NCBI GenBank assembly: GCA_018700655.1 | Contig: JABIUG010000047.1 | Coordinates: 1 to 14,026 of the forward strand | Length of the DNA stretch: 14,026 nucleotides | Direction of reading: 5' to 3' | From: Rhodospirillaceae bacterium | GTDB taxonomy: Bacteria > Pseudomonadota > Alphaproteobacteria > SP197 | Shown: one piece after another, positions 6,992-13,622 of the stretch | Position numbering within the stretch: position 1 is the first letter of the stretch | Layout: each line of letters opens with the position of its first letter | The notes under the pieces: model-generated | The model's input: only the letters and a program-made list of their open reading frames with translations | The model's database searches: none | What the model was told of the DNA's origin: nothing | Translations under genes and position numbers: made by a program

Positions 6992-7906
6992 ATGACAGAT
7001 CTTTTGCATTACAGCGGACAGGCGATCGAGCGGGCAGGCGAAAAACGCCGCGATGACGGCTGGATCAGCGGTCAACTCGGCTCGGCAGCGGCCCGCATTG
7101 TGCCGATCTGGCAGGGCAAGAGCCTGTTGGCAGGTGATGGCGCAGCTTATCTCGCGGCAAGCGAGGCATGGCACCTGCTGGAAGGCGCCCCATCGGAGCC
7201 GATTTTCCTCGGGATTGATGAACTGGGGCCCCTCTTTGCCCTCGACCTTTCCCACCTGAGCGAGGTCAGCGCAGCAAACCTGCTGTCGAACGCAGATTTT
7301 CAGGAGCTTTATGGGGTCGCGACCCAGCTTGTCCGGCGTGAGGCATCGCTGCTCTCCCATGCGGCATGGATGGTCCACTGGACGCGCCGCCACCGTTTCT
7401 GCGGCGCCTGCGGCCAACCCACGACCTCACGCGAAGCCGGCCATGTTCGCGCCTGTACCAACGAAAACTGCGGTGTACTCCATTTCCCGCGCACCGATCC
7501 GGCTGTGATCATGGTCGTCGAACATGAAGACCGCTGCCTGCTCGCCCACCAGAAAGGCTGGCCCGGGCGTCTCCATTCCTGCCTGGCCGGTTTCGTCGAA
7601 CCGGGGGAATCGGCCGAAGAGGCCGTTGTGCGCGAGGTAAAGGAAGAATCCGGTGTCGTCGTGCGCGATGTGCAGTTCTTTGCGACCCAGCCCTGGCCCT
7701 ATCCCTGCTCGCTGATGTTGGGTTTCTATGCCATGGCCGATGACGGCGCCCTGACCCTCGACGACATCGAACTTGAAGAGGCCCGCTGGTTCAGCCGTGA
7801 CGAACTGCGCTCGCCCGATCTCGATATTGAATTGCCGCGCCACGATTCGATCGCCCGCCGCCTGATCGACGAGTGGATCGACAGGAGCCAGAGCAGATCG
7901 CGTTAA
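6992..7906 (+). CDS. nudC: NudC-type Nudix hydrolase (NADH pyrophosphatase / NAD decapping)
   Basis: A 304-residue enzyme that splits NAD(H) into NMN(H) and AMP; family members also remove NAD caps from RNA 5' ends. It has the N-terminal NudC domain, a zinc ribbon (C137, C140, C155, C160 in CGACG and CTNENC), a complete Nudix box from G200 to V222 (GFVEPGESAEEAVVREVKEE) that binds the metal, and TQPWPYPCS at 232-240, the motif that separates NudC from other Nudix enzymes. The C-terminal half includes the usual EARWFSRDEL. No clear ribosome binding site precedes the ATG, which starts about 90 bases from the SRP RNA and is divergent from it. It stands alone, with an inverted repeat after its stop. 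Confidence 0.94.
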   Translation: MTDLLHYSGQAIERAGEKRRDDGWISGQLGSAAARIVPIWQGKSLLAGDGAAYLAASEAWHLLEGAPSEPIFLGIDELGPLFALDLSHLSEVSAANLLSNADFQELYGVATQLVRREASLLSHAAWMVHWTRRHRFCGACGQPTTSREAGHVRACTNENCGVLHFPRTDPAVIMVVEHEDRCLLAHQKGWPGRLHSCLAGFVEPGESAEEAVVREVKEESGVVVRDVQFFATQPWPYPCSLMLGFYAMADDGALTLDDIELEEARWFSRDELRSPDLDIELPRHDSIARRLIDEWIDRSQSRSR

Positions 7907-7949
7907 GCCTGCGCAACACTCTATGAACCAGAGCGGATTCACGCAAAAG

Positions 7950-7973
7950 GGTTGCGCCACGCGTGGTGCAACC
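7950..7973. repeat. 24-bp near-perfect palindrome after nudC, possible terminator or operator
   Basis: The two 12-base halves are reverse complements except for one position (G versus T), which still forms a G-U pair in RNA. As a transcript it would make a strong stem closing on a short ACGCGU loop, followed by UUCUCGC rather than a full U-run. It could end nudC transcription or be a dimer-binding operator upstream of gloB; the sequence does not decide. Confidence 0.5.
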
Positions 7974-7988
7974 TTCTCGCGATCCGAT

Positions 7989-8023
7989 CTAGAGCAATTC
8001 CGCAGGCCGGGAATTTGTTCTAG
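7989..8023. repeat. 13-bp imperfect inverted repeat upstream of gloB
   Basis: CTAGAGCAATTCC (7989-8001) pairs with GGAATTTGTTCTAG (8010-8023) with one G-T pair and one bulged base around an eight-base loop. The CTAGAGCA...TTCC arm resembles dispersed palindromes I recall from alphaproteobacterial intergenic regions, but I could not search for other copies. A third small repeat, GGGTC-TGC-GACCC (8023-8035), follows at once. Confidence 0.45.
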
Positions 8024-8061
8024 GGTCTGCGACCCCATTCAGACCTTGCGAGGACTTCAAC

Positions 8062-8832
8062 ATGAGCCGCCTAGAGATTCATCAGATCCCGGTTCTGTCC
8101 GACAATTACGTCTATCTCGCCCATTGCCCCGAGACTGACGCAACGGCTGTCGTCGACCCGGCAGTCACCGGGCCGGTGCTTGATGCCGCCAAGGCCAAGG
8201 GCTGGACCATCACGCATATCCTCAACACCCATCACCACGACGACCACACCGGCGGCAATCTTGAGATCAAGGAAGTAACCGGTTGCACGATTGTCGGGCC
8301 CAGGGCCGACCGCAGTCGCATTCCCGGGATCGATGTCGAGGTCGATGAAGGTGACAGCTACACGCTGGGTAATGCTCAAGCCAGGGTCTACTTCGTGCCC
8401 GGCCACACACGCGGACACATCGCCTTCTGGTTCGAGGATTCGGATGCGCTGTTCTGCGGCGACACCATGTTTGCGCTGGGCTGCGGGCGCCTGTTCGAGG
8501 GAACGCCGGCCCAGATGTGGTCCTCGCTCTCGACGTTCATGACACTGCCGGGCGAAACCCGTGTTTACTGTGCCCACGAATACACCCAGGCCAATGGCCG
8601 CTTCGCGCTGTCTGTCGAACCCGACAACGGCGCCCTCGTGCGCCGTATGGCCGAGATCGACGAAAAGCGGGCCAACGACATCCCCACGGTCCCCTCGACC
8701 ATCGCCGAGGAACTCGCGACCAACCCGTTTTTGCGTCCAGAAAGCCCGCTGTTGCAGAAAACCGTGGGTTTGCTCGGCGCCGATCCTGTGGCCGTCTTTG
8801 CCGAGACCCGCGCCCGCAAGGACAGTTTCTAG
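8062..8832 (+). CDS. gloB: Hydroxyacylglutathione hydrolase (glyoxalase II)
   Basis: A 256-residue metallo-beta-lactamase-fold enzyme that hydrolyses S-D-lactoylglutathione to lactate and glutathione, the second step of methylglyoxal detoxification. The metal-binding motif THHHDDH is at 56-62. GHTRGHI near 113, CGDTMFALGCGRLFEGTPAQMW around 134-155, and YCAHEYT near 170 supply the remaining ligands and the family signature. The C-terminal glutathione-binding domain is present (PSTIAEELATNPFLR), and the protein ends RARKDSF, as usual for GloB. GAGG about eight bases before the ATG is a good ribosome binding site. It has its own upstream region with several inverted repeats. Confidence 0.96.
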   Translation: MSRLEIHQIPVLSDNYVYLAHCPETDATAVVDPAVTGPVLDAAKAKGWTITHILNTHHHDDHTGGNLEIKEVTGCTIVGPRADRSRIPGIDVEVDEGDSYTLGNAQARVYFVPGHTRGHIAFWFEDSDALFCGDTMFALGCGRLFEGTPAQMWSSLSTFMTLPGETRVYCAHEYTQANGRFALSVEPDNGALVRRMAEIDEKRANDIPTVPSTIAEELATNPFLRPESPLLQKTVGLLGADPVAVFAETRARKDSF

Positions 8833-8843
8833 TGCCGGGATGT

Positions 8844-8859
8844 TGGCGCATTTGCGCCA
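8844..8859 (+). terminator. Hairpin after gloB
   Basis: TGGCGC - ATTT - GCGCCA is a perfect six-pair stem with a four-base loop, 11 bases after the gloB stop. It lacks a U-run, so it may act as a weak terminator or an RNA-stabilising 3' end. Confidence 0.45.
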
Positions 8860-8973
8860 GAAATCGCATGATGATTGACGAACGTGTGGATTCGGCGACT
8901 GAGTGCGTGTGTTACTGAGTACCGAACATAAGACTGCCGCAGAAAAATATGCGGAAACATAATGGGGCTTGGA

Positions 8974-9384
8974 ATGAAGACGTTTGCATACAGCTTGATA
9001 CTGACAATTGCGGCGACGGTTGGCGGCCAGGCTTGGGCCGAAGAAGCACAGTCGGCGATTATGGCGGGGGCTCCTGTCTTCGTCGAAACCTACAATGCGA
9101 GCGACGGCGCAGCGCTTGCTGCGTTCTATACGGAAGACGCCGCCTTGCTGCCTCCCGGCGGTGCGCGGGTCAACGGTCGCGAGGCAATCGCCGCGTTCTG
9201 GCAAGGCGCCATGGATAGCGGCCTTGTCATCAATAGCCTGACGCCCACCGAGATCATGCAGTCGGGCGACCAGGCGGTCGATGTCGGAACGATCTCCCTG
9301 AGCGCGCCCGACGGTTCCGGCGGTATGGTGGAACTCAGCGCGAAGTATACCGTCATGTGGAAACAGGACAGTGAATGCGTCTAG
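8974..9384 (+). CDS. Secreted DUF4440/SnoaL-like protein, C-terminus cut by in-frame TAG
   Basis: A small protein with a signal peptide (MKTFAYSLILTIAATVGGQA-WA) and a SnoaL-like/DUF4440 fold of the NTF2 type: FVETYNASDGAALAAFYTED, ALLPPGGARVNGREAIAAFW and LSAKYTVMWKQD. The function is unknown; such domains are often ligand-binding or isomerase-like. The frame stops at TAG 9382-9384, but the same frame then reads RLHRDMWNMNPSE before a second TAG at 9424-9426. Family members usually end with a W-K/R-LHRD-x-W/F-N segment, so this looks like a recent Trp (TGG) to stop (TAG) change that removes the last strand. I chose the ATG at 8974, which gives a standard signal peptide; an ATG at 8962 in the same frame is possible. 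It may be a decaying gene or still functional. Confidence 0.7.
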   Translation: MKTFAYSLILTIAATVGGQAWAEEAQSAIMAGAPVFVETYNASDGAALAAFYTEDAALLPPGGARVNGREAIAAFWQGAMDSGLVINSLTPTEIMQSGDQAVDVGTISLSAPDGSGGMVELSAKYTVMWKQDSECV

Positions 9385-9433
9385 CGGCTCCACCGCGACA
9401 TGTGGAATATGAACCCGTCCGAGTAGAGCAGTT

Positions 9434-9479
9434 TCGCGACAGGCGGCGGGCCGGGTCGGGCCGTCGCCTGCATTCGCGA
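9434..9479. terminator. Large hairpin between convergent genes, likely bidirectional terminator
   Basis: CAGGCGGCGG (9440-9449) pairs with CCGTCGCCTG (9461-9470) over ten pairs, including one G-U. TCGCGA copies at 9434-9439 and 9474-9479 extend the stem past a small bulge. It sits between the DUF4440-like gene and the pheA stop, which face each other. U-runs are lacking on both strands. Confidence 0.5.
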
Positions 9480-9541
9480 GACAGATTGTCTACCCGATCA
9501 TTCCCGGCAGCAGCCTCGGCTGACTGCCCGCAACCGTTTGC

Positions 9542-10411
9542 CTAATCGTCGCCGGCGACCCGTTTCTGTGCTTCTGCCCGGTAGGGATGTGCGCGATAGG
9601 TGCCCAGGACACGGACTTCCTTGGCAAAAAACGCAAGTTCCTCCAGCGCCAGACGCATCAGTCGGTCGTCGGGATGTCCGTCGGCATCGGCATAAAACTG
9701 GGCCGCGCTGAACGAACCGTCGATCATGTAACTTTCCAGTTTGGTGAGGTTGACCCCGTTGGTCGCGAATCCGCCCAGCGCCTTGTAGAGCGCGGCCGGT
9801 ACGCTTCTGACGTGGAAAATCATGCTGGTGATGAGCGGTCCGGAATCCTGATCGGGCATCTGCGCATCACGCGACAGGATTAGAAACCGCGTGTGGTTGT
9901 GGGCACCGTCTTCAAAACCCGCTTGCAACACATCAAGGCCATAGATTTCCCCGGCCAGCGCCGAAGCGATTGCGCCCTGGGTTTTCTCTCCCTGCTGGGA
10001 AATGTCGCGCGCCGCCCCGGCGGTATCGGCGTGGGTCACCGGCGTCAGGCCCAGCGAACGCAGCCGCACGCGGCATTGGCCAAGTGCCTGCACATGGGAA
10101 TGCACCGCCGTGAGACCGTCGATTGTCGCGCCTGAAACACCCAGAAGATGATGGTTTACGCGCTGGAAATGCTCACCGACGATGTGCAGGGAGGACTGCG
10201 GCATCAAGTGGTGAACATCGGCAACACGACCCGCAAGCGAGTTTTCTATCGGCAGCATCGCAAGCCGGGCATCGCCGGATTCGACCGCCTGAAAGACATC
10301 TTCGAAGGATTCGCAGGCCAGCACGTCCATCTCTGGATGCACTTCACGGCATGCCATGTGCGAATAGGCGCCTGGCTTGCCCTGGAAGGCAACGGTGTTA
10401 TCGGCAGTCAT
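9542..10411 (-). CDS. pheA: Prephenate dehydratase with ACT domain
   Basis: Converts prephenate to phenylpyruvate in phenylalanine synthesis. It is monofunctional: its 289 residues have no chorismate mutase domain. The catalytic part begins VAFQGKPGAYSHMA and includes LPIENSLAGRV (53-63), HSHVQALGQC (104-113) and the T-R-F motif with catalytic Thr (NHTRFLIL, T174). The ACT domain (about 193-275) binds phenylalanine for feedback control; its GVNLTKLESYM motif corresponds to the classical ESRP element in a form many alphaproteobacteria use. The ATG lies 33 bases after the kdsB stop, with only a weak ribosome binding site, so it is probably expressed with kdsB. Confidence 0.96.
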   Translation of the reverse strand: MTADNTVAFQGKPGAYSHMACREVHPEMDVLACESFEDVFQAVESGDARLAMLPIENSLAGRVADVHHLMPQSSLHIVGEHFQRVNHHLLGVSGATIDGLTAVHSHVQALGQCRVRLRSLGLTPVTHADTAGAARDISQQGEKTQGAIASALAGEIYGLDVLQAGFEDGAHNHTRFLILSRDAQMPDQDSGPLITSMIFHVRSVPAALYKALGGFATNGVNLTKLESYMIDGSFSAAQFYADADGHPDDRLMRLALEELAFFAKEVRVLGTYRAHPYRAEAQKRVAGDD

Positions 10412-10444
10412 GTTCTGGCCAGTCGGGTGGTCGTTGTGGGGCTG

Positions 10445-11194
10445 TCAGGGCATCGGCGCCAGCAACGCGCGCGCCCTTTCAAGGTCGGCGGGAGTATCGA
10501 CACCCAACGGAATCGAGTCAACGCGGGCCACGGCGATGGTCATGCCGGCTTCGAGCGCACGAAGCTGCTCCAGCTTCTCGCGTTGTTCCAGCCGACTGAC
10601 CGGCAGCGTGACAAACCGCTCCAGTGCCGCGCGCCGATAGGCGTAGAGGCCGATGTGATGCCATAGCGGACCTTCGCCGGCAGGCGCCGTTGCACGAGTA
10701 AAATAGAGCGCCCAGCCGGTTTGTTCGCCGAATTGTCCGGCGCCCTCCCAGGCGACAATCGCCTTGACGACGCTGGGGTCGTCACGTTCGTGCGCGTCAC
10801 GGATTTCAGCAACCAGCGTGGCAATATCGCCCCCGCTGGATTGGAGGACCGAAACAGCAGCGCGCAAGGTGCCGGGATCAAGTGTCGGCAGGTCGCCCTG
10901 AACATTGACCACGACATCGTGTCGCCCATCGGGATCGAGCCGCTGCAGGGCCTGATTGATCCGGTCGGATCCCGACGGCAGATCGGGGTCGGTTAAGACG
11001 GCTTCACCGCCTACGGCCCGAACGGCATCGAGAATTTCTTCCTCGGCCGCAGCGACCGCAACCGGCCCGACATCGGCCTCCTTGGCACGTCGCCAGACCT
11101 GCACGATCATCGCTTCGCCGCCGATTTCGGCCATCGGCTTGCCGGGCAGTCGCGTAGAGGCCATACGGGCCGGGATGAGGACAATTGCAGACAT
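10445..11194 (-). CDS. kdsB: 3-deoxy-manno-octulosonate cytidylyltransferase (CMP-KDO synthetase)
   Basis: Activates KDO with CTP to CMP-KDO for the inner core of lipopolysaccharide, so the organism makes LPS. From the start chosen here it is 249 residues: IVLIPARMASTRLPGKPM at the N-terminus is the CTP-binding loop, VLTDPDLPSGSDRI and VVNVQGDLPTLDP hold sugar and metal contacts, HHIGLYAYRRAALERF and LEQREKLEQLRALEAG are family hallmarks, and GVDTPADLERAR closes the fold. The frame is open 56 codons further upstream, but those codons do not look like protein. The ATG at 11194 starts exactly at the conserved N-terminus and has AGAGAG just before it. Its neighbours are pheA downstream and a divergent cytochrome gene. 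Confidence 0.96.
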   Translation of the reverse strand: MSAIVLIPARMASTRLPGKPMAEIGGEAMIVQVWRRAKEADVGPVAVAAAEEEILDAVRAVGGEAVLTDPDLPSGSDRINQALQRLDPDGRHDVVVNVQGDLPTLDPGTLRAAVSVLQSSGGDIATLVAEIRDAHERDDPSVVKAIVAWEGAGQFGEQTGWALYFTRATAPAGEGPLWHHIGLYAYRRAALERFVTLPVSRLEQREKLEQLRALEAGMTIAVARVDSIPLGVDTPADLERARALLAPMP

Positions 11195-11350
11195 TGATCT
11201 CTCTAAATCAGAGCCGTTCGCAACAAGGCTCAACACTCTTGCGATAGCACATTTGCAGGGGAAATGGCTCTTGTTCATTGGGATCGTGCCATTTTGCTGC
11301 GAAGCGTCCGCAACAAACCGAAATCCATGCAATCTGCCCCCCAGAAGGGG

Positions 11351-11380
11351 TTGAACACACACCCGTGACGTGACTAATCT
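11351..11380 (+). promoter_or_regulatory. Possible promoter of the cytochrome c gene
   Basis: TTGAAC (11351-11356) and TAATCT (11375-11380) are 18 bases apart, or 17 if CTAATC is read as the -10. This is about 65 bases upstream of the ATG. A small inverted repeat, GCCGC...GCGGC (11383-11400), lies where the message would begin. The remaining 150 bases toward kdsB show no strong motif; a weaker minus-strand pair, TTGAGC-N17-TGATTT, lies close to the kdsB start. Confidence 0.4.
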
Positions 11381-11442
11381 CCGCCGCCTGTCTTAGCGGC
11401 CCGCGACGTGTGCGGAATTTATCTCCTTCAAGGTCGGATCAC

Positions 11443-12633
11443 ATGAATTCCTTTGAGTTCAACAAGATTGCCGGTGGTGTTCTGGTTGCCCTTTTGCTTG
11501 TCGTCTGCATCGACAAACTGAGCAACATTCTTTATGCCCCAGAGCTTCCCGAACATGCTGCGGTCGAGACCGAGGCAGACGCGCATTCCGATGCCGATGT
11601 CGGCGGCGGACATGACGCGCCCGAAGTCTCGATGGCCGCACTGCTGGCTGGCGCAGATCTGGAAGACGGCGAAGGCCAGTTCAAGAAGTGCAAGAGCTGT
11701 CACACAATCGAATCCGGTGGCGCCAACGGCACGGGCCCGAACCTCTACGGGATCGTCGGTAATGCGCAGGCCCATAGTGCAGATTTCGGTTACTCGGCCG
11801 TTCTTTCCGATCTGGGTGGCACCTGGACCTTCGAAGAGCTCGACGCCTTCCTGACCAGCCCGAAGACCTATGCCAACGGAACCAAGATGACCTTCCGCGG
11901 TATCTCCGATGGAGAGGACCGCGCCAACCTGATCGCCTGGCTAAACACCCAGTCGGACGCACCGCTGGCGCTGCCTGCAGTGGCAGAGCCGGTTGCTGAC
12001 GAAGCCGCCGAGGACATGACTGACACGCACGATGACGCCGCGGATGCGGCTGATGATGCAGCCGACGATGCTTCGGATACCGGCGATGACATGATGGATG
12101 ACGTCACCGAAGCCGCCGACGAGATGGTGGACGATGTCAGCGAAGCCGCTGACGACGCCATGGACAGCGCTTCGGACGCGCTTGACGACATGTCCGAAAG
12201 CGCCACGGATGCCATTGACGACATGACCGGCAGCGCAACAGACGCAACCGGCGGCACCGCTGTTGCGGGCAGTGCAGCGGTTGCCATGATTGCCGCCGGC
12301 TCCGTCGAGGACGGCGAGAGCGTTTCGCGCAAGTGCTCGAGCTGCCACACCTTCGACGAAGGTGACGGCAACCGGGTCGGCCCGAACCTCTGGAACGTCG
12401 TCGACAAGCCGATCGCAAGCGACCCCGACTACAGCTATTCCGATGCGATGGAGGCTGAGGGGGGCAACTGGACCTATGATCGCCTGTGGACCTACCTGAT
12501 GGATCCCAAGGCCGAGATTCCCGGCACCAAGATGGGCTTCCGCGGCATCTCGGATGAAGAAGATCTGGCATCGCTGATCCTCTACATGCGCGACCAGTCG
12601 AACGAGCCGACGCCGCTGCCCGGAGCCGAATAA
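11443..12633 (+). CDS. Membrane-anchored cytochrome c with two heme domains and an acidic linker
   Basis: A 396-residue CycM-like cytochrome (cytochrome c552 of alphaproteobacteria), expected to carry electrons in the respiratory chain from the bc1 complex to the terminal oxidase. Residues 10-30 are an uncleaved anchor (GGVLVALLLVVCIDKL), with the rest periplasmic. Domain 1 has CKSCH (83-87) with Met ligand M149 in GTKMTFRGIS. Domain 2 has CSSCH (298-302) with M364 in GTKMGFRGIS. The near-identical FRGIS segments point to internal duplication. Between them lies a linker of about 100 residues rich in Asp, Ala, Ser and Met. I chose the ATG at 11443 because AAGGTCGG precedes it and it places the anchor at the N-terminus; a GTG at 11410 is less likely. 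CycM proteins usually have one heme, so the double form is unusual. Confidence 0.88.
   Translation: MNSFEFNKIAGGVLVALLLVVCIDKLSNILYAPELPEHAAVETEADAHSDADVGGGHDAPEVSMAALLAGADLEDGEGQFKKCKSCHTIESGGANGTGPNLYGIVGNAQAHSADFGYSAVLSDLGGTWTFEELDAFLTSPKTYANGTKMTFRGISDGEDRANLIAWLNTQSDAPLALPAVAEPVADEAAEDMTDTHDDAADAADDAADDASDTGDDMMDDVTEAADEMVDDVSEAADDAMDSASDALDDMSESATDAIDDMTGSATDATGGTAVAGSAAVAMIAAGSVEDGESVSRKCSSCHTFDEGDGNRVGPNLWNVVDKPIASDPDYSYSDAMEAEGGNWTYDRLWTYLMDPKAEIPGTKMGFRGISDEEDLASLILYMRDQSNEPTPLPGAE
12097..12228 (+). repeat. Four 11-residue acidic repeats in the cytochrome linker
   Basis: Codons 219-262 read as four back-to-back 11-residue units: DDVTEAADEMV, DDVSEAADDAM, DSASDALDDMS and ESATDAIDDMT, with a partial fifth (GSATDATGG). 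Spacing of hydrophobic residues suggests amphipathic helix or extended acidic spacer. At DNA level the units have diverged, so slippage is not recent. Confidence 0.7.
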
Positions 12634-12657
12634 CCTCAACAACGCCCGCAAGGCGCT

Positions 12658-12661
12658 GGAG
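12658..12661 (+). promoter_or_regulatory. Ribosome binding site that sets the TTG start of folD
   Basis: GGAG lies six bases before TTG 12668-12670. There is no ATG or GTG in this frame near the FolD N-terminus, so this site makes TTG the best start. Confidence 0.6.
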
Positions 12662-12667
12662 CCGGAT

Positions 12668-13621
12668 TTGACCGACGAGCAGAACCTGAAACACAAGGAG
12701 CTCGACGGGCGCAAGATTGCAGCCGAGCTTCACATCACGACGCAGGCCGAGGTTGAAGTCCTGACCCAGGCCGGCTGGGCGCCGCGTCTGGTCGCTGTGC
12801 TGATTGGTGATGTCGCAGCCGTCGAGATCTATGTGCGTAATCAGAGACGCACGGCAGAACGCCTCGGCATTGCCTTCGAAGAGCGCCACTTCCCAGCCGA
12901 CATCACGGAACCCGAACTGCTCGCCGCCGTCCAGGCCATGAACGCCGATCCGCGTGTCACCGGAATCATCGTGCAGCGCCCGGTACCCCCGCAGATCAAC
13001 GTCAAACGTCTGCAGGGCACGATTCATCCGCTCAAAGACGTTGAAGGGCTACATCCCGCCTCGATCGGTAACATTGTCTACAACGAGCTTGATCTGGGGC
13101 CCTGTACAGCAATGGCGTCGGTCCACATGCTCAAGACTACCGGGCTTGCCCTGTCAGGCCTTGAAGTCGTGGTCGTGGGCCATTCCGAGATCGTCGGCAA
13201 GCCGATTGCCTTCCTGCTCATGGCCGAAGGCGCAACGGTGACGGTGTGCCATCACATGACACGTAATCTGGCGGTTCATTGTCGCCAGGCCGATGCCGTT
13301 TTTGTCGCTGTCGGCAGGCCCGGACTGGTCACGGGGAACATGATCAAGCCGGGTGCTGCTGTGATCGACATCGGCATCAACCGGGTCGAGAACCCTGACG
13401 GCACGGCACGCACGGTCGGTGATTGTGAGTTCGAGAGCTGCCGGGAAATTGCAGGGTGGATCACCCCGGTCCCCGGCGGAGTCGGGCCGGTAACCGTGGC
13501 CATGCTGATGCACAACACCGTGACGGGTGCGAAACGCCAGAAGGAATTCTACGGCAACGCGTTTACCGCAGTTTCCTGGACCACGAGCCCCGAAAGCCTG
13601 GAAGGCTCGTCACAGACTTGA
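12668..13621 (+). CDS. folD: FolD-like methylenetetrahydrofolate dehydrogenase/cyclohydrolase, active site altered
   Basis: FolD normally oxidises 5,10-methylene-THF with NADP and hydrolyses the methenyl product to 10-formyl-THF. This 317-residue protein has the FolD frame: ELDGRKIAAEL, VTGIIVQRPVP, IHPLKDVEGLHP, the cofactor loop VVVGHSEIVGKP, AVIDIGINRV and PVPGGVGPVTVAML. Compared with E. coli FolD the key residues differ. Y50 is kept (Y55), catalytic K54 is Q59 (IYVRNQ), Q98 is kept (Q103), D121 is E126 (KDVEG), and PCTPxG is PCTAMA. In the human enzyme a K-to-Q change at this Lys abolishes cyclohydrolase but not dehydrogenase activity. It may be a paralogue with partial or different activity. 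It follows the cytochrome gene by 34 bases; the start is TTG. Confidence 0.88.
   Translation: MTDEQNLKHKELDGRKIAAELHITTQAEVEVLTQAGWAPRLVAVLIGDVAAVEIYVRNQRRTAERLGIAFEERHFPADITEPELLAAVQAMNADPRVTGIIVQRPVPPQINVKRLQGTIHPLKDVEGLHPASIGNIVYNELDLGPCTAMASVHMLKTTGLALSGLEVVVVGHSEIVGKPIAFLLMAEGATVTVCHHMTRNLAVHCRQADAVFVAVGRPGLVTGNMIKPGAAVIDIGINRVENPDGTARTVGDCEFESCREIAGWITPVPGGVGPVTVAMLMHNTVTGAKRQKEFYGNAFTAVSWTTSPESLEGSSQT
13583..13610. terminator. Possible hairpin near the end of folD
   Basis: ACGAGCC (13583-13589) and GGCTCGT (13604-13610) form a seven-pair stem with a 14-base loop inside the last folD codons, just before the convergent amidase stop. There is no U-run, so a terminator role is doubtful. 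Confidence 0.25.
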
Positions 13622-13622
13622 G

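Noticed and set aside
8937..8954. CCGCA...TGCGG repeat just before the DUF4440-like gene as a riboregulator
   Set aside because: Only five pairs with an A-rich loop; too weak to claim without conservation.
11193..11211. TTGAT...ATCA near the kdsB start as an FNR/Anr box
   Set aside because: The half-sites are eight bases apart rather than four, and the second half does not end in A-A as required.
11195..11362. N-terminal extension of kdsB by 56 codons
   Set aside because: The extension has no recognisable protein features, while the ATG at 11194 has a ribosome binding site and begins exactly at the conserved KdsB N-terminus.
12000..12260. Acidic low-complexity stretch in the cytochrome gene as a frameshift or assembly artefact
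   Set aside because: The frame stays open with regular 11-residue periodicity and leads into an intact second heme domain.
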